From Sphingomonadaceae bacterium (GTDB lineage: Bacteria > Pseudomonadota > Alphaproteobacteria > Sphingomonadales > Sphingomonadaceae): 64,000 nt of DNA. This document shows positions 54,571 through 63,862 of this stretch, piece after piece. The DNA lies in the NCBI GenBank assembly GCA_027533105.1, contig JAPZTW010000008.1, positions 186,001-250,000 of the forward strand, written 5' to 3'. The position numbers were made by a program, and so were the translations under genes. The notes under the pieces are model-generated. The model was given only the letters and a program-made list of their open reading frames with translations. It searched no databases and was not told where the DNA came from. Numbering within the stretch: the stretch's first letter is position 1; every line of letters begins with the position of its first letter.

Positions 54571-56151
54571 TCAGGCGCTCTCCCCGGCGCGCTCGGCCAG
54601 CGTAGCCTCGGCCGCCGGGATCGCGCGATAGGCATAGATCAGCAGGACGACCGCGATCGGGGCCACCCCGATCAGCGACAGGATGCCCGTGCGCAGATCA
54701 CCCACCAGCTTGCCATCGACCATCGTGCCGGCGAGGTCGGAGATCTGCCCGACCATGTAGGGCCCGAAGCACAGCCCGACCAGCGTCGTGCCCAGGAAGA
54801 AGGCCGCCGTGGCCGTGCCACGCATGCGCGGCAGCACCAGATCCTGCGTTGTCGCCGCCGCCGCGCCCAGCGCGGCCGCGCCGAACAGGCCGGCCAGGAA
54901 GTTCATGACATAGAACAGCACCGGATCCGGCGTGGTATAGCCGATCCAGATCGGCAGGGCGGGAGCCACGACCCCGAACAGGATCACCAGGATGCGCCCG
55001 GCGGGGTTCTTGGCCCGCAGCGCGTCTGCCACCCGGCCGCCGATGATCACGCCCAGGAAGCCGCTGACGGCGCCGTTGGCGCCCAGGATGAAGGCCAGTT
55101 CGGACTTCGGCAGCTTGAGCACCTGCTCGGCATAGGGCGCCGACCAGAAGGCCAGGGCATAGGCCGCGAGCGAGACCATGCTGTAGCCCAGCGTGGTGCA
55201 GATGAAGGCCGGGGTGCCCCAGATCAGCTTGAAAGTGGCCGGGTCCTTTTGCCGCAGGCTGCAGGCCCACGAGAAGACGGCATAATAGCCGACGCCCACC
55301 GCCAGCCACTGGGCCAGGGCGCCGGTCAGCTGGATCATCCACCAGGCGAAAGCCGCCATGCCGGCGGCGACCAGCAGGTTGATAGCCAGCGCGCCCATGC
55401 CGCGCCGCGCCGCGCCAATCACCGTGAAGGGCGGAACGATGGTCGAAAGATCGGCCACGAACTCGCCAAACGGGTTGGGCGAGGACTTGGCCGGGGTGCC
55501 ATCCATGATGCCGCGTACCGGTTCGCGCAGGGTGGCAACCCACAGGGCCACCAGCAGGCCGGGGACGCCCACCGCGAGGAAGGCTGCCTGCCACCCGACC
55601 AGCCCCATCGGACCGCCATCGGGATAGGCCGCGTTCCAGGCCTGGACGATCTCCGCCCCGATGAACAGCGAGACGCCGCCGCCGAGATAAAGGCCGGACG
55701 AATAGATCGCGAGCGCAGTGGCGCGCTGGCGCTTGGGGAAATAGTCCGAGATCAGCGAATAGGCCGTCGGGCTGGCGGTGGCCTCGCCAATGCCGACGCC
55801 CATTCGCGCCATGGTCAGCTGCCACTGGTTCTGGGCAAAGCCGGACAGGGCCGTCATCGCCGACCAAAGCGACAGGCCCAGGCTCAGCAGCTTCACCCGG
55901 CTCCAGTTGTCGGCCAGCCGCCCCAGCGGAATGCCGAACAGGGCGTAGAACACCGCAAAGGCCGCCCCGCCCAGGAAGCCCATGTCGCTGTCGGTCAGAT
56001 CAAGGTCGCGCTTGATGTCGAGCGCCAGGATCGAGATGATCTGCCGGTCGATGAAGTTCAGGATGTAGACGACGACCAGCACGCCCAGCACATACCAGCT
56101 GTATGATGTCGCCTCGCGCGGGGCCGGTGCCGTTTCCTGAGCTTCGTTCAC
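54571..56151 (-). CDS. MFS transporter (spinster-like)
   Basis: A 526-residue major facilitator with about twelve helices. The N-terminal signature is LNFIDRQIISILALDIKRDLDLTDSDMGFLGG and the MFS loop motif is GIPLGRLADNWSRVKLL. Such sphingomonad transporters often take up aromatic or lipid-like substrates, but the substrate is not readable. GTG start at 56151 with GGGAG seven bases upstream. It is 36 bases downstream of queC on the same strand, but function does not link them. Confidence 0.88.
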   Translation of the reverse strand: MNEAQETAPAPREATSYSWYVLGVLVVVYILNFIDRQIISILALDIKRDLDLTDSDMGFLGGAAFAVFYALFGIPLGRLADNWSRVKLLSLGLSLWSAMTALSGFAQNQWQLTMARMGVGIGEATASPTAYSLISDYFPKRQRATALAIYSSGLYLGGGVSLFIGAEIVQAWNAAYPDGGPMGLVGWQAAFLAVGVPGLLVALWVATLREPVRGIMDGTPAKSSPNPFGEFVADLSTIVPPFTVIGAARRGMGALAINLLVAAGMAAFAWWMIQLTGALAQWLAVGVGYYAVFSWACSLRQKDPATFKLIWGTPAFICTTLGYSMVSLAAYALAFWSAPYAEQVLKLPKSELAFILGANGAVSGFLGVIIGGRVADALRAKNPAGRILVILFGVVAPALPIWIGYTTPDPVLFYVMNFLAGLFGAAALGAAAATTQDLVLPRMRGTATAAFFLGTTLVGLCFGPYMVGQISDLAGTMVDGKLVGDLRTGILSLIGVAPIAVVLLIYAYRAIPAAEATLAERAGESA

Positions 56152-56186
56152 CTAGTCTCTCCCTTGGTTCCGTTTATTTGCGTCGG

Positions 56187-56882
56187 TTATTGGGCGTAGC
56201 GGGTCGGATCGACAAGTCCGGCCTTGGCAAAGCCTTCGCGCCGCAGGCGGCAGCTGTCACACAGGCCGCAGGCACTGCCATCGGGCTGCGGGTCGTAGCA
56301 CGACCAGCTCATCCCCGCATCCAGCCCCAGCCGCGCGGCCTCGGCCGCAATCTCCGCCTTGCCCATGAATTGCAGCGGCGCGTGAATGCGCCAATCGTCG
56401 CCCTCGGCCCCCGCCTTGGTCGCGAGACGCGCCAGGTCCTGGAAGGCGGCGATGAATTCCGGCCGGCAATCGGGATAGCCCGAATAGTCGAGCGCATTGA
56501 CCCCGATGAACAGGTCGCGCACGCCGATTGCCTCGGCCCAGGCCAGCGTCAGCGACAGGAACACGAGGTTGCGGGCCGGGACGTAAGTGACGGGGATATC
56601 GGACCCGACGCCGTCCTTGGGCACGGCGATATCATCGGTCAGCGCCGATCCCCCGAACCTTGTCAGATCAAGCGGCAGGACCACGTGCCGCACCGCGCCG
56701 ATATGACGCGCGATCTCGGCAGCGGCGGACAGTTCACGGCGATGGCGCTGGTTGTAATCGATGGTCAGCGCGTTGATCGCATAGCCTGCTTCACGGGCCA
56801 GCCCCGCCACCACCATCGAATCGAGCCCGCCGGAAAGCAGGATCACGGCCTGGCGCTGCGCTGTCGGGGAACTTGCGGACAT
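56187..56882 (-). CDS. queC: 7-cyano-7-deazaguanine synthase QueC
   Basis: A 231-residue enzyme that converts 7-carboxy-7-deazaguanine to preQ0 with ATP and ammonia, in queuosine tRNA synthesis. The ATP pyrophosphatase loop VILLSGGLDSMVVAG is near the N-terminus, and the zinc ligands are the cysteines of CYDPQPDGSACGLCDSC near the C-terminus. GVNALDYSGYPDCRPEF is another family motif. ATG at 56882 used; a longer frame runs into the intergenic region. Confidence 0.96.
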   Translation of the reverse strand: MSASSPTAQRQAVILLSGGLDSMVVAGLAREAGYAINALTIDYNQRHRRELSAAAEIARHIGAVRHVVLPLDLTRFGGSALTDDIAVPKDGVGSDIPVTYVPARNLVFLSLTLAWAEAIGVRDLFIGVNALDYSGYPDCRPEFIAAFQDLARLATKAGAEGDDWRIHAPLQFMGKAEIAAEAARLGLDAGMSWSCYDPQPDGSACGLCDSCRLRREGFAKAGLVDPTRYAQ

Positions 56883-56944
56883 TGACCCCGAGCTAGCCTG
56901 CGCGCCGCGCCAAGGCAATCACCCTGTTGCCAACGGCGTCCCGG

Positions 56945-57367
56945 TCAGCTGCAGGAGCCGGTGCGGCGCGCTTCGGCCGCGAATTCAAAGGGCAGGCCCT
57001 CGGCAATGCCCTGGGTTTCGATCTGGAGCAGGCGATTGGTTTCGCGCCGGATGCTGGTGCGACCATAGCCCCGCCCGCGGCAGGTATACTGCACCGTCAC
57101 CTCGTCAGGCCGATCATCGACAATCACCCGGTCACAGGCCAGGGCCTCGTGCCGCAACTGGATCAATTGGCGGCCATTGCCCACGCAGACCGGATAGGTC
57201 CGGCGGGTGGCATCCCGCAGCCGGATCTCCCAGCGCCCGGACTCGATCTGGTCAAGCATGGCAAGGCTGTTGCGCTGGCCCTCGGCCGGCGCGGCAGGCA
57301 CAACCATGGCGGCAGACCCAATGGCCGCCAGCCCGATCGCCGACATTCGCATCGCCAAACCGCGCAC
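56945..57367 (-). CDS. Exported small protein of unknown function
   Basis: A 140-residue protein. GTG at 57367 is chosen because AAGGAG lies seven bases upstream; it gives MRGLAMRMSAIGLAAIGSAAM, a signal peptide ending near PAAPAEG. The mature part has LDQIESGRWEIRLRDATRRTYPVCVGNGRQLIQLRHEALACDRVIVDDRPDEVTVQYTCRGRGYGRTSIRRE with several cysteines that could pair in the periplasm. It recalls the DUF3617 type (repeated small Cys-containing exported proteins) but I do not assign it. It is 112 bases downstream of the hslO stop on the opposite end. Confidence 0.7.
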   Translation of the reverse strand: MRGLAMRMSAIGLAAIGSAAMVVPAAPAEGQRNSLAMLDQIESGRWEIRLRDATRRTYPVCVGNGRQLIQLRHEALACDRVIVDDRPDEVTVQYTCRGRGYGRTSIRRETNRLLQIETQGIAEGLPFEFAAEARRTGSCS

Positions 57368-57479
57368 CCGCGCTCTCCTTGTTGCCCTGGCTGCAGACCA
57401 TTTGGCTACAAACCGGATATCGGCTTGTATCATAGCGACGCGAGTCGCCAAATTGTGCATTTTCATCGACGAAAGGTTA

Positions 57480-58388
57480 TCAGATATCGATCTGGAACAG
57501 TTTCGAGCAGAATGCGCAGTCAACCATGATCAGACCTTGCTCGTCGCGCATCTCGATCCGGTCAGCTTCGGGGAACTTGGCCAGCACGGCCTGGTAGTGC
57601 TCGATCGTACAGCGGCACCCCCGTTTCAGCATGCCGCCCGGCTCCACCCGAACCTCGGGCTCGTCGTGGAACAGGCGCCAGATCAGCGCTTCCTGCGACA
57701 GGTCGGGATCGACCAGCTCCTCCAGCCGCGTGCTACCGGCCAGGATGGCGACGTGTTCCCATTCTGGGTGGTCCATCCGGACGTGAAGCCGCTCGCGCCC
57801 AGCCTCGCCCTCGGCCAGGTGCTGGACCAGGATGCCGCCGGCAATGCAGCCGGCCGAGCCATCGCCGATCCCGACCCGGATCAGGGTCGGCACCTGTTCG
57901 CTCTGCGCGAAATAGCTCTCGCAGGCTTCCGCCAGGCTTGAGCCTTCGAGCGGGACGATCCCCTGATAGCGCTGGCCGGTAGCGGCCAGATCGAAGGTCA
58001 CGGCCAGATAACCCTGGCCGAACAGGGCATGGAGCGAAGGATCGCGCCCCAGCATGGCCAGCCGCTCCGCATCGTGCCGGACATAGCCGCGCAGTTCCCC
58101 GTCGCGATAGTCGCAGACCAGCAGGTCGACCACGCCAGCCTGGGTCTGCGCCTGCATGGTCAGCTGGCTGCCTTCGTCCTTCAGCAGCGTGCCGAGCAGC
58201 GCGGTCAGCACCAGGGCCTCCGCGAGCAATCGGCGGATCGGCGGCGGGTAATCGTGAGCCGTCAGAATCGTGTCGAGCACCGGGCCCAGCCGGACCGAAC
58301 GCCCACGGGCATTGCGCCCCGGGATCGAGAAGCGCAGCACCCGGTCATAACCGGTTTCACCCGCCATGATGTGTTCCGGCAGGCTCAC
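57480..58388 (-). CDS. hslO: Hsp33 family redox-regulated chaperone
   Basis: A 302-residue chaperone activated by oxidative stress. The N-terminal domain has [36 protein letters not shown], and the C-terminal redox switch has the zinc cysteines CRC...x29...CAFC ([10 protein letters not shown] and [11 protein letters not shown]). GTG at 58388 overlaps the argF stop (GTGA); ATG at 58367 ([10 protein letters not shown]) is an alternative start. It is coupled to argF and argD on the same strand. Confidence 0.92.
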   Translation of the reverse strand: MSLPEHIMAGETGYDRVLRFSIPGRNARGRSVRLGPVLDTILTAHDYPPPIRRLLAEALVLTALLGTLLKDEGSQLTMQAQTQAGVVDLLVCDYRDGELRGYVRHDAERLAMLGRDPSLHALFGQGYLAVTFDLAATGQRYQGIVPLEGSSLAEACESYFAQSEQVPTLIRVGIGDGSAGCIAGGILVQHLAEGEAGRERLHVRMDHPEWEHVAILAGSTRLEELVDPDLSQEALIWRLFHDEPEVRVEPGGMLKRGCRCTIEHYQAVLAKFPEADRIEMRDEQGLIMVDCAFCSKLFQIDI

Positions 58389-59311
58389 AGCTGGCCGAAC
58401 ACCCAGCGCAGCACGCTTTTCTGGGCGTGGATGCGGTTCTCCGCCTCGTCCCACACGGCCGAGTGCGGTCCGTCGATCACGGCATCGGTTACTTCCTCGC
58501 CGCGGTGGGCGGGCAGGCAGTGCAGGAAGGTGGCCTGCGGACCGGCAAGGCCCATCAGCCGCTCGTCCACCTGGAACGGGGCCATCGCCGCCAGCTTGTT
58601 GTGCGCATGCTCCTGCCCCATCGAGACCCAGGTGTCGGTCACCACCACATCGGCGCCGCGCGCCGCCGCAGCGGCATCGCCGGTCAGGGTGATCGTGGCC
58701 CCCCGGGCGCGGGCCTGCTCGACATAGCGCGGGTCGGGCTCGTAGCCCTGCGGCGTTCCGACCCGAACGTTGAAGTGCAGCAGCCCCGCCGCCTCGAGGA
58801 TCGAATTGAGCACATTGTTGCCATCGCCCAGCCAGGCCACTTCCAGCCCCGGCAGCGCCTTGCCGCGTTCCAGCAGGGTAAGGAGGTCGGCCATGATCTG
58901 GCAGGGGTGGCTCTCGTCGGTCAGCCCGTTGATCACCGGAACAGTGGCGTAATGCGCCAGTTCCTCGATCTTGGCGTGATCGTCGGTCCGCAGCATGATC
59001 GCATCGACCATCCGGCTGAGCACGCGGGCCGTATCGGCAATGGTCTCGCCCCGGCCCAGCTGGCTGGTCCCGGCTTCCAGGGTGATCGCACTGCCGCCCA
59101 GCTGGCGCATCGCCATGTCGAACGAGACGCGCGTGCGGGTCGAATTCTTTTCGAACACCATGGCCAGCACGTGCCCGGCCAGCGGCGCATCGGCATCGAC
59201 GCGGCCCTTGGGCCAACTGGCGCGCGCGGTCTTGCGATCCAGCGCATCGTTCAGCATCGCCGCCAGCCCATCGCCCCCGGCGTCGACCAGGTTCAGGAAG
59301 TGCCGGGTCAT
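58385..59311 (-). CDS. argF: Ornithine carbamoyltransferase
   Basis: A 308-residue enzyme of arginine biosynthesis, making citrulline from ornithine and carbamoyl phosphate. The carbamoyl-phosphate loop is [15 protein letters not shown], and the ornithine-binding motif is [11 protein letters not shown] near the end; the SMG-like loop (DTWVSMGQE) is present. ATG at 59311 overlaps the argD stop by four bases (ATGA). Its C-terminus overlaps the Hsp33 gene, forming an argD-argF-hslO operon. Confidence 0.97.
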   Translation of the reverse strand: MTRHFLNLVDAGGDGLAAMLNDALDRKTARASWPKGRVDADAPLAGHVLAMVFEKNSTRTRVSFDMAMRQLGGSAITLEAGTSQLGRGETIADTARVLSRMVDAIMLRTDDHAKIEELAHYATVPVINGLTDESHPCQIMADLLTLLERGKALPGLEVAWLGDGNNVLNSILEAAGLLHFNVRVGTPQGYEPDPRYVEQARARGATITLTGDAAAAARGADVVVTDTWVSMGQEHAHNKLAAMAPFQVDERLMGLAGPQATFLHCLPAHRGEEVTDAVIDGPHSAVWDEAENRIHAQKSVLRWVFGQL

Positions 59312-60501
59312 GCGACTGCTTCCGGCGGCTGGTAGCTGGCCGCACCGGCAGACAGCTTGTCGAAGAATTCGTCGATTTCGGCATCGCCGATCACCAGCGG
59401 CGGAACCAGCCGCAGCGTGTTGTCGCCTGCCGCCACGGTCAGCAGGTGATGCTGATCGCGCAGGTGCGCCACGAAGCCGCGCGTCTCGAACTTCATCTTG
59501 ATGCCCAGCATCAGGCCCTTGCCACGGACCAGTTCGAACAGGTCGGGATAATTGCCGATGAACTGTTCCAGCCGGGTGCGCAGGCGCTCGCTGGTCACGC
59601 GGACCTGGGCCAGGAACTCGTCATTGGCAACGGCATCCAGCACGGCCTCGGCGGCGGCCATGGCCAGCGGGTTGCCGCCATAGGTCGAACCATGCGTCCC
59701 GATCACCATGCCGCGCGCGGCCTTTTCGGTGGCGAGACAGGCCCCGATCGGGAAGCCGCCGCCCAGCCCCTTGGCCGTGGCGAGCACGTCAGGTTCGATC
59801 CCGTACTGCTCATAGGCATAGAAAGTGCCCGAACGCGCGACGCCGCACTGCACCTCGTCCAGCGCCAGCAGCAGGTCATGCTCGTCGGCCAGCGCGCGCA
59901 GGCCCCGCATGAATTCGTCCGAGGCGGGACGGATGCCGCCTTCACCCTGGACCGGTTCGACCAGGAACCCGGCGGTATTGGGGCCAATCGCGGCCTTCGC
60001 GCCTTCGAGGTCATCGAAATCGACGTACTTGAAGCCCTGCAACAGGGGCAGGAAGCCCTTGTGCATCTTTTCCTGATTGGACGCGCTGATCGTTGCCATC
60101 GTCCGGCCGTGGAAGGCGTTCTTGAAGGTGATGATCTCGAACTTGTGTTCGTTGCCCGCGTGCTGGTGATAGGCGCGCACGGTCTTGATCGCGCATTCCA
60201 CCGCCTCGGCCCCCGAATTGGTGAAGAACACCGTATCGGCAAAAGTCAGGTCGACCAGCCGCTGGGCCAGGTGCTCACCCTGGGGGCTGCCATAGAGGTT
60301 CGAAACGTGCATCAGCGTTTCCGCCTGCTTCTGGATCGCGCCAATCAGCCCCTTGTGCGAATGGCCGAGCAGGTTGACCGCAATCCCGGCGGCGAAATCG
60401 AGGTATCGCTGCCCATCTTCCCCGATCAGGTGGCAGTGCTCGCCACGCACCGGCCGGAAGCCGCAGCGGGGATAGACTGGCATGAGCGGAGTGATCGACA
60501 T
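59308..60501 (-). CDS. argD: Acetylornithine aminotransferase
   Basis: A 397-residue PLP class III aminotransferase that makes N-acetylornithine. Motifs: [22 protein letters not shown] (PLP phosphate), [25 protein letters not shown] (Asp) and [19 protein letters not shown] (Lys). The start at 60501 gives [15 protein letters not shown], with AAGGA eight bases upstream. It precedes argF with an ATGA overlap. The 139-base region to the csp gene contains two strong hairpins. Confidence 0.97.
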   Translation of the reverse strand: MSITPLMPVYPRCGFRPVRGEHCHLIGEDGQRYLDFAAGIAVNLLGHSHKGLIGAIQKQAETLMHVSNLYGSPQGEHLAQRLVDLTFADTVFFTNSGAEAVECAIKTVRAYHQHAGNEHKFEIITFKNAFHGRTMATISASNQEKMHKGFLPLLQGFKYVDFDDLEGAKAAIGPNTAGFLVEPVQGEGGIRPASDEFMRGLRALADEHDLLLALDEVQCGVARSGTFYAYEQYGIEPDVLATAKGLGGGFPIGACLATEKAARGMVIGTHGSTYGGNPLAMAAAEAVLDAVANDEFLAQVRVTSERLRTRLEQFIGNYPDLFELVRGKGLMLGIKMKFETRGFVAHLRDQHHLLTVAAGDNTLRLVPPLVIGDAEIDEFFDKLSAGAASYQPPEAVA

Positions 60502-60602
60502 CGCGGAGATCCTTTTGCTGGATGCGAGATAGGAACAAATCGGAAAACGACAAATGGCGGCCCCGCAAAGAGCCGCCATCCGTTGTGGTCTAGGCCGTGA
60601 GA

Positions 60603-60635
60603 GCCACAGGGGCAACCCCTGTGGCGGGTACCCGC
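60603..60635 (-). terminator. Tandem hairpins after the cold-shock gene
   Basis: A perfect ten-base stem GCCACAGGGG / CCCCTGTGGC with a CAA loop (60603-60625) overlaps a 12-base palindrome GCGGGTACCCGC (60624-60635). They are just downstream of the csp stop. No T-run follows on the minus strand, so termination or 3'-end stabilisation is likely but not proven. Confidence 0.6.
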
Positions 60636-60640
60636 AGGGT

Positions 60641-61405
60641 TCAGCCCTGCATCGGCACCAGGTTCACAGCCGAATACTTGCCTCGTCGATCGACTTCGAT
60701 GTCGAACTCGAGCCGGTCGCCCTCGTTGAGGCCGGACATGCCCGAACGTTCCACCGCGCTGATGTGCACGAAGGCATCGGGCTGGCCGTCATCACGGGTG
60801 ATGAAGCCGAAGCCCTTCATCGAGTTGAAGAACTTGACCGTGCCGGTGGCCTTGTCGCCGGTGAGCTGGCGCTGCGGCGCGGCTTCGCGCTTCTGCACCG
60901 GGATCACATCGCCCACCACTTCGAGATCGCTGGCGGAAATCTTGCCGCCGCGATCGACCAGGGTGAACTTCAGCTGCTGGCCTTCGGCCAGGCCTTCAAG
61001 GCCGGCGCGCTCAACCGAGCTGATGTGCACGAAGACATCTTCGCCGCCATCGTCGCGCGAGATGAAGCCGAAGCCCTTGCCCGAGTTGAAGAACTTGACC
61101 GTACCGGAGCCTTCGCCAACGACCTGGGCGGGCATGCCGCCGCCACGCGGGCCGCCGCCGAAGCCGCCGCCACCGCCGCCGCGCGGACCGCCACCAAAGC
61201 CGCCACGGTCACCGCCGCCAAAGCCTCCGCGACCACCGCCGCCGCCGCCAAAGCGGTCACCGCCACCGTAGCGATCGCCGCCGCCGAAACGGTCACCACC
61301 GCCAAACCGGTCGCCGCCGCCGCCGCCAAACGGATCGAAACCCTCTTCGCCGAACCCGTCACGCTTGTCGCGGCCACGACCGCGACGTCCTCTATCAAAA
61401 CCCAT
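60641..61405 (-). CDS. Double cold-shock domain protein with Gly-rich N-terminal domain
   Basis: A 254-residue RNA-binding protein. Residues about 1-95 are a low-complexity Gly/Arg/Asp-Arg-rich segment (GGGDRFGGGDRYGGGDRFGG) of RGG type. Two cold-shock domains follow, each with RNP1 (KGFGFISRD and KGFGFITRD) and RNP2 (VFVHISSVE and FVHISAVE): about residues 105-165 and 187-250, joined by a short linker. A start at 61405 gives MGFDRGRRGRG. Likely a cold- or stress-induced RNA chaperone. The gene has a 293-base divergent spacer to the DUF442 gene. Confidence 0.9.
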   Translation of the reverse strand: MGFDRGRRGRGRDKRDGFGEEGFDPFGGGGGDRFGGGDRFGGGDRYGGGDRFGGGGGGRGGFGGGDRGGFGGGPRGGGGGGFGGGPRGGGMPAQVVGEGSGTVKFFNSGKGFGFISRDDGGEDVFVHISSVERAGLEGLAEGQQLKFTLVDRGGKISASDLEVVGDVIPVQKREAAPQRQLTGDKATGTVKFFNSMKGFGFITRDDGQPDAFVHISAVERSGMSGLNEGDRLEFDIEVDRRGKYSAVNLVPMQG

Positions 61406-61698
61406 AAACCCGAACGCACCTTCGCTTCGCCCAATTGGTAGCATCCCCGGCCGTACGGACGAAACGCACCGGGGAAGCAGGCGATAACTGGCCAAAAGCC
61501 ACACCCCTGCACTGTACGTGATAACCCATCCGGGGGCGCTTGGCGAATCGAATCGGTGGCGGGGAAATCTAGCCCATGGCGGTGTGACATTTCTGCCCTG
61601 GCGCCTGCCGCGCGCTACCTTGCCAAATCCCTTGGCAGGGCGCGGCAGCAAGGCTAGGCGAAAGCAAGTTCCAGTCTGCCAGACCCGGGAGTCCATCG
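61406..61698. other. 293-base divergent region between the cold-shock gene and the DUF442 gene
   Basis: No credible gene. Holds the promoters of both genes. The cold-shock gene has a long potential 5' leader, as is common for csp mRNA. CCCCGGCCG and CACCGGGG (about 61447-61475) can pair. No clear promoter was singled out. Confidence 0.5.
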
Positions 61699-62133
61699 AT
61701 GTTTCGCCGCTTGTCCGACCAGGTGCTCGCCAGTCCGCAGATCTCGCTCGATGACCTGGCCGAGGCCAAGGCGCTGGGTGTCGGTCTGGTGATCAACAAC
61801 CGCCCCGAGGGCGAGAGCGAGGACCAGGTGCCGGGAGCCGAGGTCGAAGCGGCGGCCCGCGCGCTGGGGCTGGACTATGTCGCGATCCCGGTGACTCACG
61901 CCGGCTTTTCCGGCCCGCAGGTTGAAGCCATGGCCAGTGCCCTGTCCGGCGCACAAGGCCAGGTGCTGGCCTATTGCCGGTCGGGCACGCGCTCATCGCT
62001 GCTCTGGGGCCTGGCCGAGGCGAGCCGCGGCGGCGATCCCGAAGCGCTTTCCGCCCAGGCCGCCCAGGCCGGTTACGATCTTGGCCCGGTCCGCGCGCTG
62101 ATGGACATGCTCAAGGCGAAAAGCGGGGGCTGA
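61699..62133 (+). CDS. DUF442/TIGR01244-family phosphatase- or sulfurtransferase-like protein
   Basis: A 144-residue protein with the DUF442 fold (also found in the BLH bifunctional proteins). It has VINNRPEGESEDQVPGAE, where R and D would contact substrate, and the active loop AYCRSGTRSSLLWGLA with Cys93 and Arg98, resembling rhodanese or dual-specificity phosphatase loops. The activity of this family is debated: sulfur transfer or sulfide oxidation linked. The start ATG is 61699. Confidence 0.82.
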   Translation: MFRRLSDQVLASPQISLDDLAEAKALGVGLVINNRPEGESEDQVPGAEVEAAARALGLDYVAIPVTHAGFSGPQVEAMASALSGAQGQVLAYCRSGTRSSLLWGLAEASRGGDPEALSAQAAQAGYDLGPVRALMDMLKAKSGG

Positions 62134-62139
62134 GCAATC

Positions 62140-62568
62140 GTGGGGGGCATCTGGATCGACCTGATCAAGCTGGCGGCATCCGGGATCGCGATCCTGGCCG
62201 TAGCCGGACTGGCGCGCTGGATGGGCCTTGGCGCCGATGTGCGGATTCGCGATGCGGACCACGCCCGCTTCCTGGCCGGCCAGGCGGTTGACGGGTTCGA
62301 GGCGGTCGATGTCGCGCTGGACCGGGCCGGGATCGGCGCCTTGCTGCGCGATGCGGCCGGGCGGCAGATGCTGCTGCGCCGCCACGGGGCGATGTGGGTC
62401 GGCCGCCTGCTCGATGACCGGGTCGAGGCCCGGCTTGACCGCGATTTCCTGACCATCGGCACGGGCGAGCAGACCTTCGGCAAGATCACGCTGCACCTGG
62501 GCGATGCGGCCCAGGTCTGGGCGGCGGGCCTGCGGCGGCTGCCAGCATCGGGAGTTGCCCATGGCTAA
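62140..62568 (+). CDS. Small membrane-anchored protein of unknown function
   Basis: A 142-residue protein with GTG start at 62140, seven bases after the DUF442 stop. Residues about 5-24 (WIDLIKLAASGIAILAVAGLA) form a membrane helix. The rest is polar with VRIRDADHARFLAGQAVDGFEAVDVALDRAG and LLRRHGAMWVGRLLDDRVEARLDRDFLTIGTGEQTFGKITLHLGD. Its end overlaps the sterol desaturase start by eight bases. No family recognised. Confidence 0.75.
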   Translation: MGGIWIDLIKLAASGIAILAVAGLARWMGLGADVRIRDADHARFLAGQAVDGFEAVDVALDRAGIGALLRDAAGRQMLLRRHGAMWVGRLLDDRVEARLDRDFLTIGTGEQTFGKITLHLGDAAQVWAAGLRRLPASGVAHG

Positions 62569-63466
62569 GCTGCCCAATCCGGTCGACTATGCGGTGCCGT
62601 TCTTCATCCTGCTGATCGTGATCGAAATGTTCTGGGCGCGGCGCAAGGCGCCCGGGAAGTACGAGCCGCGCGACACCCTGGTTTCGCTGTCGTTCGGTCT
62701 GGGCAGCACGGTCGCGGGCCTGATCTTCGGCGGGGCGATCTATGCGCTGATGCTGCAGGTGTGGGAATTCCGGCCGGTCACCGTGCCATGGACCTGGTGG
62801 GCCTGGGCGCTGTGCTTCGTGCTCGACGACTTCCTCTATTACGTCTTCCACCGGTCCGCTCACCGGGTGCGCTGGTTCTGGGCCAGCCACGTCAACCACC
62901 ATTCGAGCCAGCACTACAACCTGTCCACCGCGCTGCGGCAGACCTGGACCGGCTGGCTGGCAATGTCCTTCGTCTTCAAGCTGCCGCTTGCGGCGATCGG
63001 CTTTCCCCCGGCGATGATCCTGTTCTGCACCGGGGTGAACCTGATCTACCAGTTCTGGATCCACACCGAAGCGATCAAGCGGTTCCCGCGCTGGTTCGAG
63101 GCAGTGATGAACACGCCCAGCCACCACCGCGTGCACCACGCCACCAATCCGCGCTATCTCGATGCCAATTACGCCGGGGTCTTCATCATCTGGGACCGGA
63201 TGTTCGGCACCTTCGTGGCGGAAGTGGATGACGAGCCGATCCGTTACGGGATCGTCCGCCAACTCGGCACCTTCAACCTGCTTTACGCGGTGTTCCACGA
63301 ATGGATCGGGATCGCCAAGGACGTCTGGTCCGCACCCTGGCGGCACAAACTGTCCTACCTGTGGCGCGAGCCGGGCTGGAGCCACGACGGCAGCCGCGAC
63401 ACCTCCGACGCGATCCGCGCGCGCTGGCAGGAGCGCCAGGGCCCGCAGGAAAACCCGAATGCTTGA
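62561..63466 (+). CDS. Sterol desaturase/fatty acid hydroxylase family protein
   Basis: A 301-residue integral membrane di-iron enzyme. The His clusters typical of the family are seen: FHRSAHRVRWFWASHVNHHSS (HxxxH ... HxxHH) and NTPSHHRVHHATNPRY (HHxxHH). Members hydroxylate or desaturate sterols, carotenoids or lipids; in sphingomonads a sphingolipid or carotenoid substrate is conceivable, though inference. It overlaps the upstream small protein by eight bases and the TonB-like gene by eight bases. Confidence 0.92.
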   Translation: MAKLPNPVDYAVPFFILLIVIEMFWARRKAPGKYEPRDTLVSLSFGLGSTVAGLIFGGAIYALMLQVWEFRPVTVPWTWWAWALCFVLDDFLYYVFHRSAHRVRWFWASHVNHHSSQHYNLSTALRQTWTGWLAMSFVFKLPLAAIGFPPAMILFCTGVNLIYQFWIHTEAIKRFPRWFEAVMNTPSHHRVHHATNPRYLDANYAGVFIIWDRMFGTFVAEVDDEPIRYGIVRQLGTFNLLYAVFHEWIGIAKDVWSAPWRHKLSYLWREPGWSHDGSRDTSDAIRARWQERQGPQENPNA

Positions 63467-63800
63467 GATGCTTGCGCTGGCGCTGCTGCAAGCCAGCCCT
63501 GCCGCAGCCGACTATCCCTTCCGCGCCCTGCGGGAAGGTCGCGAGGGCGTCACCGAATTTGGCGTTCGCACCAATCCGCAGGGCCTTGTTATCGAGTGCT
63601 GGATCATTCGCTCAAGCGGATCGCCGGACCTTGATGCCGCGACCTGCCGGGTGGCGATCCGCCGGATTAAGGTCGCACCGCCGCTCGATGGGCAAGGGCA
63701 GCCACAGCCAGCCCAGTGGACATCGCGGATGGAATGGAGGATCGATGGCAGCGGGCCAGCGCAGGCAAGCCCGCAAAGGCTGACAGAAACGGCGCAATAG
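63459..63800 (+). CDS. TonB C-terminal-like exported protein
   Basis: A 113-residue protein with a short hydrophobic leader (MLEMLALALLQASPAAADYP) and a C-terminal TonB-type fold: REGVTEFGVRTNPQGLVIECWIIRSSGSPDLDAATCRVAIRRIKVAPPLDGQGQP. Such free TonB-C domains lack the membrane and Pro-rich part of true TonB, and their role is uncertain. The ATG at 63459 has AGGA eight bases upstream and overlaps the desaturase stop by eight bases. Confidence 0.78.
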   Translation: MLEMLALALLQASPAAADYPFRALREGREGVTEFGVRTNPQGLVIECWIIRSSGSPDLDAATCRVAIRRIKVAPPLDGQGQPQPAQWTSRMEWRIDGSGPAQASPQRLTETAQ

Positions 63801-63862
63801 GCGTTGCGCTCCATTTAATCGTCTGATTAAACCGTCCGCTCATTCCAGAAGGAGATCCGACC

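Noticed and set aside
61140..61330. Tandem repeat region that could be a CRISPR-like or satellite array
   Set aside because: It is the coding sequence of the Gly-rich repeats of the double cold-shock protein; unit lengths vary and there are no spacers.
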